Made by a program: the position numbers and the translations under genes. A stretch of 64,000 nt of DNA from Streptomyces parvus. Lineage in GTDB: Bacteria > Actinomycetota > Actinomycetes > Streptomycetales > Streptomycetaceae. This document shows positions 8,212-16,539 of this stretch, in pieces. Location of the stretch: positions 5,332,001 through 5,396,000 of the forward strand of contig NZ_CP135079.1 in assembly GCF_032121415.1 (NCBI RefSeq), read 5' to 3'. The first letter of the stretch is position 1. Every line of letters starts with the position of its first letter. Below the pieces are notes generated by a model that saw nothing but the letters and a program-made list of their open reading frames with translations, had not been told where the DNA came from and did no database searches.

Positions 8212-8287
8212 GCCTCCATGATGGCTGCGCGGGAGCGATTGCGCGCCGGTCCGGGCTGCCGGCCCCCGGGTGGCGTGCCGGTTCAGG

Positions 8288-11200
8288 TCAGGCGCGCAGG
8301 CGCAGACCTTTCGGGGTGGCCAGGAAGCCGGCCGCCTCCAGCGTCCGGCCCAGGGGCGAGATGAGGGCGGAGACGCCGTTCGTCCGCTCCACCGTCACCG
8401 TGCCCAGGGCACCGGCGCGGGCGGAGGCGGCCAGGGCCTCGGCCGCCGCTCGCAGGGCCGGGGCCTCGGGGTCGGACGGCCAGGCCAGGAGGGTCTTGCC
8501 GCCCCGCTCCATGTAGAGCGTCAGCTCGCCGTCGACGAGGACCACCAGCGCCCCCGCCTTGCGGCCCGGTTTGTGTCCGGCGCCGTCCGGGGACTCCGGC
8601 CACGGCAGCGCCGCGCCGTACGCGTTGGCCGGGTCGGCCGCGGCGAGCACCAGGGCCTCGGGTGTGATCTCGGGATCCCGGCGGTCGCGAGCCGTGGAGG
8701 CCGCCCGCAGCCGGTCCACCGCCCCGTCCATCGCGAACTGGGCGGCCCCCAGCCCCTCGACCACATAGCCGCGCCGCGCCTGCCCGCTGTCCTCGAAGGC
8801 GGCCAGGACGCGGTACGTCGCGGAGAAGCCGCCCTCCACCCCCTCGGCCTGCACCGCACCGCGGGTCACCACGCCGTGCCGGTCGAGGAGGGTCCTGGCC
8901 AGGGCGTGGGCGCGGTGGGTCCGCTCCGGCTCGACCGGGGGCAGCAGGGACCAGCGGCCCGACACGGTCGGCGGGCCGGTCCGGGACGCGGGCCGGGCAG
9001 CGGCGGTGAGCGAGCCGTAACGCCCGCGCGGGACGCTGCGCCGGGAGCGGTGGGCGGTGGAACCCGCTGTCCGCCCGGAGCCCAGGAGCGAGCGCAGCGG
9101 GGCCAGGGTGTCGTTGGTGAGCCGCCCGGACCAGGCCAGATCCCACAGGGAGTCGGCCAGCTGCTGGTCCGTGCAGTCCGGGTGGGTGGTGGCCCGGACC
9201 TGGTCGGCGATCTGGCGGAAGAAGAGGCCGTATCCGCCGGAGAGCGTGGTGAGCACCGACTCGTGGAGCGCCGACAGCTCCAGCGGGTGCGGGGGAGCCA
9301 GGAGCAGCGGTGCGCTGTCGGCGAGGTAGAGGGAGACCCAGCCGTCCTTGCCGGGCAGCGCCCCCGTCCCCGCCCAGACGACCTCGCCCGTGGTCGTGAG
9401 CTCGTCGAGCATCGCCGGGGTGTAGCCGAGGACCCGGCTCGGCAGGATCAGCTTCTCCAGCGCCGACGCGGGCACGGGCGCGCCCTGGAGCTGCTCGACG
9501 GCGCGGGCCAGCCCGTCGATGCCCCGCAGCCGGTTGGAGCCGAAGTGCTGCCACTGAGGGAGGAAGGAGGCCAGGGCCGCCGGTGGCACGGGCTCCAGCT
9601 CCTGGCGGAGCGCCGCCAGCGACCGGCGGCGGAGTCGGCGCAGCACCGTGGCGTCGCACCACTCCTGGCCGATGCCCGCCGGGTGGAACTCACCCTGGAC
9701 GGTCCTGCCGGAGGCCGAGAGGCGTTGCAGCGCGCCGTCGGTGACGGCGGTGCCGAGACCGAAGCGCTCGGCGGCCCGGGCGGCGGCGAACGGGCCGTGG
9801 GTCCGTGCGTACCGGGCGAGGAGGTCGCCGAGCGGGTCCTTCACCGGCTCGGTGAACGCCTCGGGGACGCCGACCGGAAGCGCGGTGCCCAGGGCGTCGC
9901 GCAGCCGACCCGCGTCCTCGATCGCCGCCCAGTGGTCGGCTCCGGCGATCCGGACCTGGATCGCCCGGCGGGCCGCCGCCAGCTCCGACGCCCAGGACGG
10001 CTCGGCGCCCCGCTCGGCCAGCTCGGCGTCGGTCAGCGGACCGAGCACACGGAGGAGGTCGGCGACCCCTTCGGCGTCCTTGACGCGCCGGTCCTCGGTG
10101 AGCCACTGCAGTTCCCGCTCCAGCTCGGTGAGGACCTCGGGGTCGAGCAGCTCGCGCAGCTCCGCCTGGCCCAGCAGCTCGGCCAGGAGATGGGAATCCA
10201 GGGAGAGGGCGGCGGCGCGCCGCTCGGCCAGCGGTGAGTCGCCCTCGTACAGGAACTGGGCCACATATCCGAAGAGGAGCGAGCGGGCGAACGGCGAGGG
10301 CTCCTGGGTGGTCACCTCGACCAGCCGGACCCGGCGCGCCTCCAGATCGCCCATCAGTTCCGTGAGACCGGGGACGTCGAACACGTCCTGGAGGCATTCG
10401 CGGACGGCCTCCAGGACGATCGGGAAGGAGCCGAACTCGGAGGCGACCTGGAGCAGCTGGGAGGCCCGCTGGCGCTGCTGCCAGAGCGGGGTGCGCTTGC
10501 CGGGGGAGCGCCGGGGCAGCAGCAGGGCGCGCGCGGCGCACTCCCGGAACCGGGCGGCGAACAGGGCCGATCCGCCCACCTGGTCGGTGACGATCTGCTG
10601 GACCTCGCCCTGGTCGAAGACGACGTCGGCCGCCGCCACCGGGGGCTGGTCGCTGTCGTACGCCACGGCCGCCGGCGCCGGTCCGCCGTTCTCGCTCTCC
10701 GACGTCCCTGAGGCCCCCGGGGCGTCGAAGTCGAGCAGATCCAGGCCCATCATGTCCGCGTCGGGCAGCCGCAGCACGATCCCGTCGTCGGCGTGCATGA
10801 CCTGGGCGTCCATGCCGTAGCGCTCGGCGAGGCGAGCGGAGAGGGCGAGCGCCCAGGGGGCGTGCACCTGGGCGCCGAAGGGGGAGTGCACGACGACCCG
10901 CCAGTCGCCCAGCTCGTCCCGGAACCGCTCGACCAGGATGGTCCGGTCGTCCGGCACATGGCCGCAGGCCCGGCGCTGCTCGTCCAGATAGGCCAGGATG
11001 TTGTCCGCCGCCCAGGTGTCGAGCCCGGCGGCGAGCAGCCGCAGCCGGGCATCCTCCTCGGACAGGCCGCCGATCTCCCGGAGGAACGCCCCCAGGGCGC
11101 GGCCCAGCTCCAGCGGGCGGCCCAACTGGTCGCCCTTCCAGAACGGCAGCCTCCCCGGAACGCCCGGGGCGGGTGAGACGAGGACCCGGTCCCGGGTGAT

Positions 11201-12982
11201 GTCCTCGATCCGCCAGGACGTGGTGCCCAGGGTGAAGACGTCGCCGACGCGGGACTCGTAGACCATCTCCTCGTCCAGCTCGCCGACCCGGCCGCCGCCC
11301 TTCTTGGGGTCCGCCCCGGCCAGGAAGACCCCGAAGAGACCGCGGTCCGGAATCGTGCCGCCCGAGGTGACGGCGAGCCGCTGCGCACCGGGGCGGCCGG
11401 TGACCGTACCCCCCACGCGGTCCCACACCACCCGGGGGCGCAGCTCCGCGAAGGCGTCGGAGGGATAGCGCCCGGCGAGCATGTCGAGGACGGCGGTGAA
11501 CGCCGACTCGGGCAGTGAGGCGAACGGCGCGGCCCGCCGCACCAGGGCCAGCAGGTCGTCGGCCTGCCAGCTGTCCAGGGCCACCATGGCGACCAGCTGC
11601 TGCGCCAGGACGTCCAGCGGATTGGCCGGGATGCGCAGCGCCTCGATGGCCCCCTCACGCATCCGCTCGGTGACCACGGCGGCCTGCACCAGATCGCCCC
11701 GGTACTTCGGGAAGACCACTCCGGTCGAGACCGCGCCCACCTGGTGTCCGGCCCGGCCCACCCGCTGCAGCCCGGAGGCGACGGAGGGCGGGGACTCCAC
11801 CTGGACCACCAGGTCGACCGCGCCCATGTCGATCCCCAGCTCCAGGCTGGAGGTGGCCACCACGGCGGGCAGCCGGCCCGCCTTGAGGTCCTCCTCGACC
11901 TGGGCGCGCTGCTCCTTGGAGACCGAGCCGTGGTGGGCTCGGGCCAGCAGGGCGGGGGCGCCCTTGCCCGCTCCGGACTGGGCCATGACCTCGGCGGGGG
12001 CGTGCGCCTCCGGCAGCGCGGGGGCCGGATCGTCGGGGTCGAAGGCGGTGCCGGTCACCCGCTCGTAGGCGATCTCGTTCAGCCGGTTGCACAGGCGTTC
12101 CGCCAGCCGCCGGGAGTTGGCGAAGACGATGGTGGAGCGGTGCGACTGGACGAGATCGGCGATGCGCTCCTCGACATGCGGCCAGATCGAGGGTTTGTCC
12201 GCCTGGCCGGAGTCGCCGTCGGTGGCGGGGGAGCCGCCCAGCTCGCCCAGATCCTCGACCGGGACGACGACCGAGAGGTCGAACTCCTTGGTGGACCGGG
12301 GCTGGACGATCTCCACCTTCCGCTGCGGCGACAGGAAGCGGGCCACCTCGTCGACCGGCCGGACCGTCGCGGACAGGCCGATGCGCCGGGCGGGCCGGGC
12401 AAGCAACCCGTCGAGCCGCTCCAGCGAGAGGGCGAGATGGGCGCCCCGCTTCGTCCCGGCGACCGCGTGCACCTCGTCGAGGATCACCGTCTCGACGCCC
12501 GCCAGCGCGTCCCGGGCGGAGGACGTCAGCATGAGGAACAGCGATTCGGGCGTGGTGATCAGGATGTCCGGCGGTCGGGTCACCATGGAGCGCCGCTCGG
12601 CCGGCGGGGTGTCCCCGGAGCGGATACCGACGCGCACCCCGGGCTCCGGCAGGCCCAGGCGCACCGACTCCTGGCGGATGCCGGTCAGCGGCGAGCGGAG
12701 ATTGCGCTCGACGTCGACCGCGAGGGCCTTGAGCGGAGACACGTACAGCACACGGCAGCGCTTCTTGGCGTCGGCGGGCGGCGGCTCGGCGGCCAGCCGG
12801 TCCAGCGAGGCGAGGAACGCGGCCAGCGTCTTGCCGGAACCGGTCGGCGCGACGACCAGGACGTCACTGCCCTCGCCGATGGCCCGCCAGGCGCCCTCCT
12901 GCGCGGCGGTGGGCGCGCTGAAGGCCCCGGCGAACCAGCTGCGGGTCGCGGGCGAGAACGCGTCGAGCGCGGATCCGGTCAT
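8288..12982 (-). CDS. lhr: Lhr-type ATP-dependent superfamily 2 DNA helicase
   Basis: A 1564-residue 'large helicase-related' protein. Actinobacterial Lhr is a 3'-5' translocase that unwinds RNA-DNA hybrids and is linked to DNA repair. The N-terminal RecA-like pair shows Walker A (VAPTGSGKTLAAFLASLDRL), the DEVH box (VILDEVHAVAGTKRGAHLAL), motif III SATVRPVDEVARFL and motif VI (LQRVGRAGHQVG). The winged-helix and the very long C-terminal domain follow. The start at 12982 is set by a promoter-like element whose -10 ends 7 nt upstream, predicting a leaderless mRNA. The alternative in-frame ATG at 12991 would overlap the -10. Confidence 0.93.
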   Translation of the reverse strand: MTGSALDAFSPATRSWFAGAFSAPTAAQEGAWRAIGEGSDVLVVAPTGSGKTLAAFLASLDRLAAEPPPADAKKRCRVLYVSPLKALAVDVERNLRSPLTGIRQESVRLGLPEPGVRVGIRSGDTPPAERRSMVTRPPDILITTPESLFLMLTSSARDALAGVETVILDEVHAVAGTKRGAHLALSLERLDGLLARPARRIGLSATVRPVDEVARFLSPQRKVEIVQPRSTKEFDLSVVVPVEDLGELGGSPATDGDSGQADKPSIWPHVEERIADLVQSHRSTIVFANSRRLAERLCNRLNEIAYERVTGTAFDPDDPAPALPEAHAPAEVMAQSGAGKGAPALLARAHHGSVSKEQRAQVEEDLKAGRLPAVVATSSLELGIDMGAVDLVVQVESPPSVASGLQRVGRAGHQVGAVSTGVVFPKYRGDLVQAAVVTERMREGAIEALRIPANPLDVLAQQLVAMVALDSWQADDLLALVRRAAPFASLPESAFTAVLDMLAGRYPSDAFAELRPRVVWDRVGGTVTGRPGAQRLAVTSGGTIPDRGLFGVFLAGADPKKGGGRVGELDEEMVYESRVGDVFTLGTTSWRIEDITRDRVLVSPAPGVPGRLPFWKGDQLGRPLELGRALGAFLREIGGLSEEDARLRLLAAGLDTWAADNILAYLDEQRRACGHVPDDRTILVERFRDELGDWRVVVHSPFGAQVHAPWALALSARLAERYGMDAQVMHADDGIVLRLPDADMMGLDLLDFDAPGASGTSESENGGPAPAAVAYDSDQPPVAAADVVFDQGEVQQIVTDQVGGSALFAARFRECAARALLLPRRSPGKRTPLWQQRQRASQLLQVASEFGSFPIVLEAVRECLQDVFDVPGLTELMGDLEARRVRLVEVTTQEPSPFARSLLFGYVAQFLYEGDSPLAERRAAALSLDSHLLAELLGQAELRELLDPEVLTELERELQWLTEDRRVKDAEGVADLLRVLGPLTDAELAERGAEPSWASELAAARRAIQVRIAGADHWAAIEDAGRLRDALGTALPVGVPEAFTEPVKDPLGDLLARYARTHGPFAAARAAERFGLGTAVTDGALQRLSASGRTVQGEFHPAGIGQEWCDATVLRRLRRRSLAALRQELEPVPPAALASFLPQWQHFGSNRLRGIDGLARAVEQLQGAPVPASALEKLILPSRVLGYTPAMLDELTTTGEVVWAGTGALPGKDGWVSLYLADSAPLLLAPPHPLELSALHESVLTTLSGGYGLFFRQIADQVRATTHPDCTDQQLADSLWDLAWSGRLTNDTLAPLRSLLGSGRTAGSTAHRSRRSVPRGRYGSLTAAARPASRTGPPTVSGRWSLLPPVEPERTHRAHALARTLLDRHGVVTRGAVQAEGVEGGFSATYRVLAAFEDSGQARRGYVVEGLGAAQFAMDGAVDRLRAASTARDRRDPEITPEALVLAAADPANAYGAALPWPESPDGAGHKPGRKAGALVVLVDGELTLYMERGGKTLLAWPSDPEAPALRAAAEALAASARAGALGTVTVERTNGVSALISPLGRTLEAAGFLATPKGLRLRA

Positions 12983-12989
12983 GTCCCCC

Positions 12990-13012
12990 ATCGTGCACCC
13001 CGCCACTGACAA
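12990..13012 (-). promoter_or_regulatory. RecA-NDp/PafBC-type promoter of lhr
   Basis: Read on the minus strand, TTGTCAGTG (13012-13004), eight bases and CACGAT (12995-12990) match the mycobacterial DNA-damage promoter TTGTCRGTG-N8-TAnnnT, with one mismatch (C for the first T of the -10). Seven bases separate the -10 from ATG 12982. That spacing suits a leaderless transcript. PafBC control is inferred by analogy. Confidence 0.7.
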
Positions 13013-13084
13013 CGGGCCGGTGACACCGCGCACGGGGGCCCGCTCGGCCGGTCGCGCACCACCCGGACCTGCGAGAATGGGCCC

Positions 13085-14008
13085 ATGGCGAGAGCGGACG
13101 GCGCGGCGGAGTGGGCACGGCACTGGCAGTACGCCGCGCTGCCCGACCTCGATCTGCTGCGCGCCCGGTACGTCCGCCACACCTTCCCCCGGCACAGCCA
13201 CGAGGGCTATGTCTTCGGGGCGGTCACCGGCGGGGTGGAGGACGTGGGGCTGCCGGGCGGCACGGTCCACGCGGTCCCCGGAACCGTCGTCATGATCAAC
13301 CCGGAGGTGCCGCACACCGCACGCTCCGGGGCGCCCGAGGGCTGGGCGTACTCCACGCTCTACCCGTCGGCCCAGGTCGTCAACGACATCGCGGCCGAGG
13401 TGACGTCCCTGCGCGGTACGGTCGGCTTCGCCGAGACCCGGGTGACCGACCCCCACGGCTCCCGGCTGATCACCGAGGTGCACCGGGCGGCGGAAGAGGG
13501 CAACGCGCTGGCCGCCGACAGCCTGCTGCGGATCCTGGTCACCCGGCTCCTCAGTCGGCACGGCAGCCCGTTGCCCGGGCTGACCACGCACGCCGGGGGC
13601 GCGCGGAACGCCGTACGCGCCCGCGCCGTGCTGGAAGAGCGCATGGCCGACCCGCCCACGCTGGAGACCCTCGCCGCCGAGCTGGGCACCGGCCCGTTCG
13701 CGCTGCTGAGGGCCTTCAAGAAGGAGTACGGGATGCCGCCCCACACCTGGCTCACGGACGCCCGGGTGCGCAGGGCCCGCCGCATGCTCGACGCCGGGGT
13801 CGCCCCCGCCGAGGCCGCGACCGCCGTCGGCTTCACGGATCAACCCCACCTCAATCGGCACTTCACCCGGATCGTGGGTGTGCCGCCGGGCGCGTACCAG
13901 CGCGAGCGCGGAGTGCTGCGCCCCGGCCGGCGAGGGCGCGGGGAGGCACCGGACGCGCACCGAACGCACCGTTCGGGCGTGCAAGAACGTACAAGACCGG
14001 GCCGGTAA
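13085..14008 (+). CDS. AraC family transcriptional regulator
   Basis: A 307-residue regulator. A cupin sensor domain lies at about 20-100 (RHTFPRHSHEGYVFGAVTGG, VMINPEVPHTARSG) and two HTH motifs form the C-terminal domain at about 180-285 (LETLAAELGTGPFALLRAFK, then AATAVGFTDQPHLNRHF). It is divergent from lhr and lies 21 nt upstream of azlCD, so control of that exporter is the simplest guess. The ligand is unknown. The C-terminal tail after YQRERG is variable and basic. Confidence 0.9.
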   Translation: MARADGAAEWARHWQYAALPDLDLLRARYVRHTFPRHSHEGYVFGAVTGGVEDVGLPGGTVHAVPGTVVMINPEVPHTARSGAPEGWAYSTLYPSAQVVNDIAAEVTSLRGTVGFAETRVTDPHGSRLITEVHRAAEEGNALAADSLLRILVTRLLSRHGSPLPGLTTHAGGARNAVRARAVLEERMADPPTLETLAAELGTGPFALLRAFKKEYGMPPHTWLTDARVRRARRMLDAGVAPAEAATAVGFTDQPHLNRHFTRIVGVPPGAYQRERGVLRPGRRGRGEAPDAHRTHRSGVQERTRPGR

Positions 14009-14029
14009 GACCCCCGTAGCGTTCCGGAC

Positions 14030-14845
14030 GTGGCAGAACAGACAGCACCCCCAGAGAGCACCGGCACGCCCGGTGGGATATCCGCGGGTCCGCCCGGCCC
14101 GGCGGTCCAGGACCGGCCGGACAAGCCGGACGCGGCCGTCGTCCGGGACGCGCTCGGCGTCGGCATCGCCGTCGGCCTCTCCGGTTTCGCCTTCGGCGTC
14201 ACCTCCGCCGGCTCCGGCCTCAGCCTGCTCCAGACCTGCGTCCTGAGCCTTCTCGTCTTCACCGGCGCCTCGCAGTTCGCCCTGGTCGGGGCGCTGGCCG
14301 CGGGCGGCAACCCGTACACCGCGGCGGCCGGGGCGTTCTTCCTGGGCGTCCGGAACGCGTTCTACGGTCTGCGCCTCTCGCAACTGCTCGCCCTTCCCCG
14401 TGCGGTACGGCCGTTCGCCGCCCACTGGGTCATCGACGAGACGACCGCCGTCACCCTGCCCCAGCCCACCCGGCGGGCCGCGCGCATCGGCTTCACGGTC
14501 ACCGGACTCACCCTCTACGTGCTGTGGAACCTCACCACCCTGGTCGGTGCTCTGGGCGCCGAGGCACTGGGCGACACCGACGCTTGGGGCCTCGACGCGG
14601 CGAGTCCCGCGGTGTTCCTCGCGCTGCTCGCGCCGATGCTCAAAAGCTCCACCGAACGCGTCACTGCGGGACTGGCCGTCCTCCTCGCCCTGACACTGCT
14701 GCCCGTGCTGCCGGCGGGGGTGCCCGTCCTGCTGTCTGCGCTCGCCGCGCCCGTCGTCCTCTTCCTCATGGGACGGACGAAGCGGGGACCGGGCGGCTCG
14801 AACGGTTCGGTGACACAGCGGAAGAAGGGTGAGCGGCGCTCATGA
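14030..14845 (+). CDS. azlC: AzlC family branched-chain amino acid exporter, large subunit
   Basis: A 271-residue multi-span membrane protein of the LIV-E/AzlC family, the large subunit of a two-part exporter for branched-chain amino acids and analogues. The family signature is visible (GVTSAGSGLSLLQTCVLSLL, TGASQFALVGALAAGG, FFLGVRNAFYGLRLSQLL). The first 40 or so residues are a disordered Pro/Gly-rich extension. GTG start; the 3' end overlaps azlD by ATGA, so the two subunits are translationally coupled. Confidence 0.9.
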   Translation: MAEQTAPPESTGTPGGISAGPPGPAVQDRPDKPDAAVVRDALGVGIAVGLSGFAFGVTSAGSGLSLLQTCVLSLLVFTGASQFALVGALAAGGNPYTAAAGAFFLGVRNAFYGLRLSQLLALPRAVRPFAAHWVIDETTAVTLPQPTRRAARIGFTVTGLTLYVLWNLTTLVGALGAEALGDTDAWGLDAASPAVFLALLAPMLKSSTERVTAGLAVLLALTLLPVLPAGVPVLLSALAAPVVLFLMGRTKRGPGGSNGSVTQRKKGERRS

Positions 14846-15147
14846 ACGTCTGGATTGCCATCGGACTGACCGTGGCGGGGTGCTACCTCGCCAAACTCCT
14901 GGGCCTGCTGGTGCCCGCGGGCGTTCTGGAGCGGCCGCTCGTCCAGCGGATGGCCGCCCTGCTGCCCGTGGCGCTGCTGGCGGCACTCACCGCGCAGCAG
15001 ACCTTCGGCGACGGCCAGCAGATCGTCCTCGACGCCCGGGCCGCCGGTCTCGGCGCGGCGGCACTCGCCCTGGTCCTCCGCGCCCCCTTCCTGGTCGTCG
15101 TCGGCGCGGGCGTTGTGGTCACGGCGGGCGTACGGGCACTGGCCTGA
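14842..15147 (+). CDS. azlD: AzlD family exporter, small subunit
   Basis: This is a 101-residue protein with about four hydrophobic helices, matching the small partner of AzlC (for example KLLGLLVPAGVLERPLVQRM and LLPVALLAALTAQQTFGDGQ). It is needed with AzlC for amino-acid efflux. It overlaps azlC by 4 nt and ends 39 nt before the stop of the convergent gene. Confidence 0.9.
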   Translation: MNVWIAIGLTVAGCYLAKLLGLLVPAGVLERPLVQRMAALLPVALLAALTAQQTFGDGQQIVLDARAAGLGAAALALVLRAPFLVVVGAGVVVTAGVRALA

Positions 15148-15186
15148 GCGAGGGGCCCCTACCTCCTGTGCGGCCTGCCGCGGTGG

Positions 15187-16101
15187 TCAGCCGAGCGGGC
15201 GACCGTACGCGCGGAGCGTCTCCAGGGCCCTGAGTGTCACCAGCGGGCGCCCTTCCAACGCGGTCCCCGGCGCCCACTCGCGCCAGGTCACGGGCCAGCC
15301 GCCGTCGTCCTGCTGCTCCGCCGCCAGATGGTCGAGCGAGCGCTCCAGCTCCTCGTCGGTGAACCAGCGGCGGGCCAGGGACCCGGGCGTACGGGCGTAG
15401 TCGTGCGGGAAGTGGTGCTCGCCCGGGGCGTAGCCCGTCGCCACCGGGTACTCCGCACGCCGGGACGGGTCGAGCACCGCGAGCCGCTGCCCGCGCACCA
15501 GGCGGCCTAGGCGGTCCGCCGCCGCCTCGGCACGGGCCCGGTCCGGGGCGCCGTCCAGGAAGGCGACCGCGGCTTCGACCTCGTAGGGATGGGACTGCTC
15601 CAGAGCCTCGACGGCGCTCCAGCAGAAGTCCGTAGCCCGGAACAGCCAGGCGTTCCACACCTGATTGCCGTGTAACAGCCCGACGACCGGGCCGGTCGCG
15701 AGCAGCTCCGCGGGCGGGTCGTCCACGATCGGGATGAACGGGGCCGCGGGATAGCCACGCTGCGTGGGAAGCAGAGCGGGCAGCGCGCCTTCTTTGGTGG
15801 ACACATCGGTCAGAAAGCGGCAGATCCGTTCAACACGCTGTCCGTCGCAGCGGTCGATCGAGTCGAGAACGCTCAGTGCGTGGGCGGTGTGCAGCGGCTG
15901 ACTGACCGGGCCCCGGAGATCGGGTTCCAGCGCGTGGCCGTAGCCACCGTCCTTGTTGAGGTAGGCGGTCAGGGCCGTCTCGACGGCGTCGGGATCTCCG
16001 CCCAGGAAGGCATGGGCGAATCTCCTCTGTTCGAGGACGCGGGCGGTGAGCCAGATGAACTGCTCGGCGAGGGCGAGGGGGTGTGCTCCGGTTCCAGCCA
16101 T
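15187..16101 (-). CDS. Conserved hypothetical with alpha-toroid (prenyltransferase/terpene-cyclase-like) repeats
   Basis: A 304-residue protein of unknown function. It carries two segments like the QW motifs of the squalene-cyclase and prenyltransferase alpha-alpha toroid fold: DGGYGHALEPDLRGPVSQPL at about 55-75 and DGGWPVTWREWAPGTALEG near the end. There is no DxDD or DDxxD catalytic motif and no signal peptide, so it is probably a cytosolic toroid protein rather than a cyclase. The start at 16101 (MAGTGAHP) is chosen over an in-frame ATG 12 codons upstream because that extension looks non-coding. Confidence 0.7.
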   Translation of the reverse strand: MAGTGAHPLALAEQFIWLTARVLEQRRFAHAFLGGDPDAVETALTAYLNKDGGYGHALEPDLRGPVSQPLHTAHALSVLDSIDRCDGQRVERICRFLTDVSTKEGALPALLPTQRGYPAAPFIPIVDDPPAELLATGPVVGLLHGNQVWNAWLFRATDFCWSAVEALEQSHPYEVEAAVAFLDGAPDRARAEAAADRLGRLVRGQRLAVLDPSRRAEYPVATGYAPGEHHFPHDYARTPGSLARRWFTDEELERSLDHLAAEQQDDGGWPVTWREWAPGTALEGRPLVTLRALETLRAYGRPLG

Positions 16102-16181
16102 GGACCGACCGTAGAGGGCGAAGGGGGCCGGGCACATGCCAGGCGGACCTGCTGCACTCTCAGGAGCGGGATACTGGTGGC

Positions 16182-16376
16182 ATGCGGTTGACGATTTTCT
16201 GGGAGCGGATGGCCGACCATTTCGGTGCGGCGTACGCGGACTCCTTCGCCCGTGACCATGTGATGGCCGAACTCGGCGGTCGCACGGTGCACCAGGCCCT
16301 GGACGCGGGCTGGGACGCCAAGGACGTCTGGCGCGGGGTCTGTGCGGCCATGGACGTCCCGGCGGACAAGCGCTGA
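16182..16376 (+). CDS. DUF3046 family protein
   Basis: This small 64-residue acidic protein matches the actinobacterial DUF3046 family (MRLTIFWERMADHFGAAYAD, then HVMAELGGRTVHQALDAG). It commonly sits just upstream of recA in Streptomyces and relatives; its function is unknown. Its last codons and stop are duplicated about 70 bp downstream. Confidence 0.88.
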   Translation: MRLTIFWERMADHFGAAYADSFARDHVMAELGGRTVHQALDAGWDAKDVWRGVCAAMDVPADKR

Positions 16377-16450
16377 ACCTCTCACGAACGTCCGGGACAT
16401 CCCGAACGTCCCGAACACCTCAGCCGTCCCGGCGAGCAAGCGCTGAGCCT
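16356..16450 (+). repeat. Imperfect duplication of the DUF3046 gene 3' end
   Basis: GTCCCGGCGGACAAGCGCTG, which covers the last codons and the first two bases of the stop, has a near copy GTCCCGGCGAGCAAGCGCTG about 70 bp downstream. The bases that follow are also alike (AACCT and AGCCT). The stretch between them has further short repeats of CGAACGTCC. The second copy is non-coding. Confidence 0.85.
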
Positions 16451-16539
16451 GGGAGACCCCGTTCTCGGCGGGAGCGGAGCCGGAGCGGCCGGTTCGGGGC
16501 GGGGAGTCGGTTGTCCGTGGCGTAGGCGAGACTTGTCCC

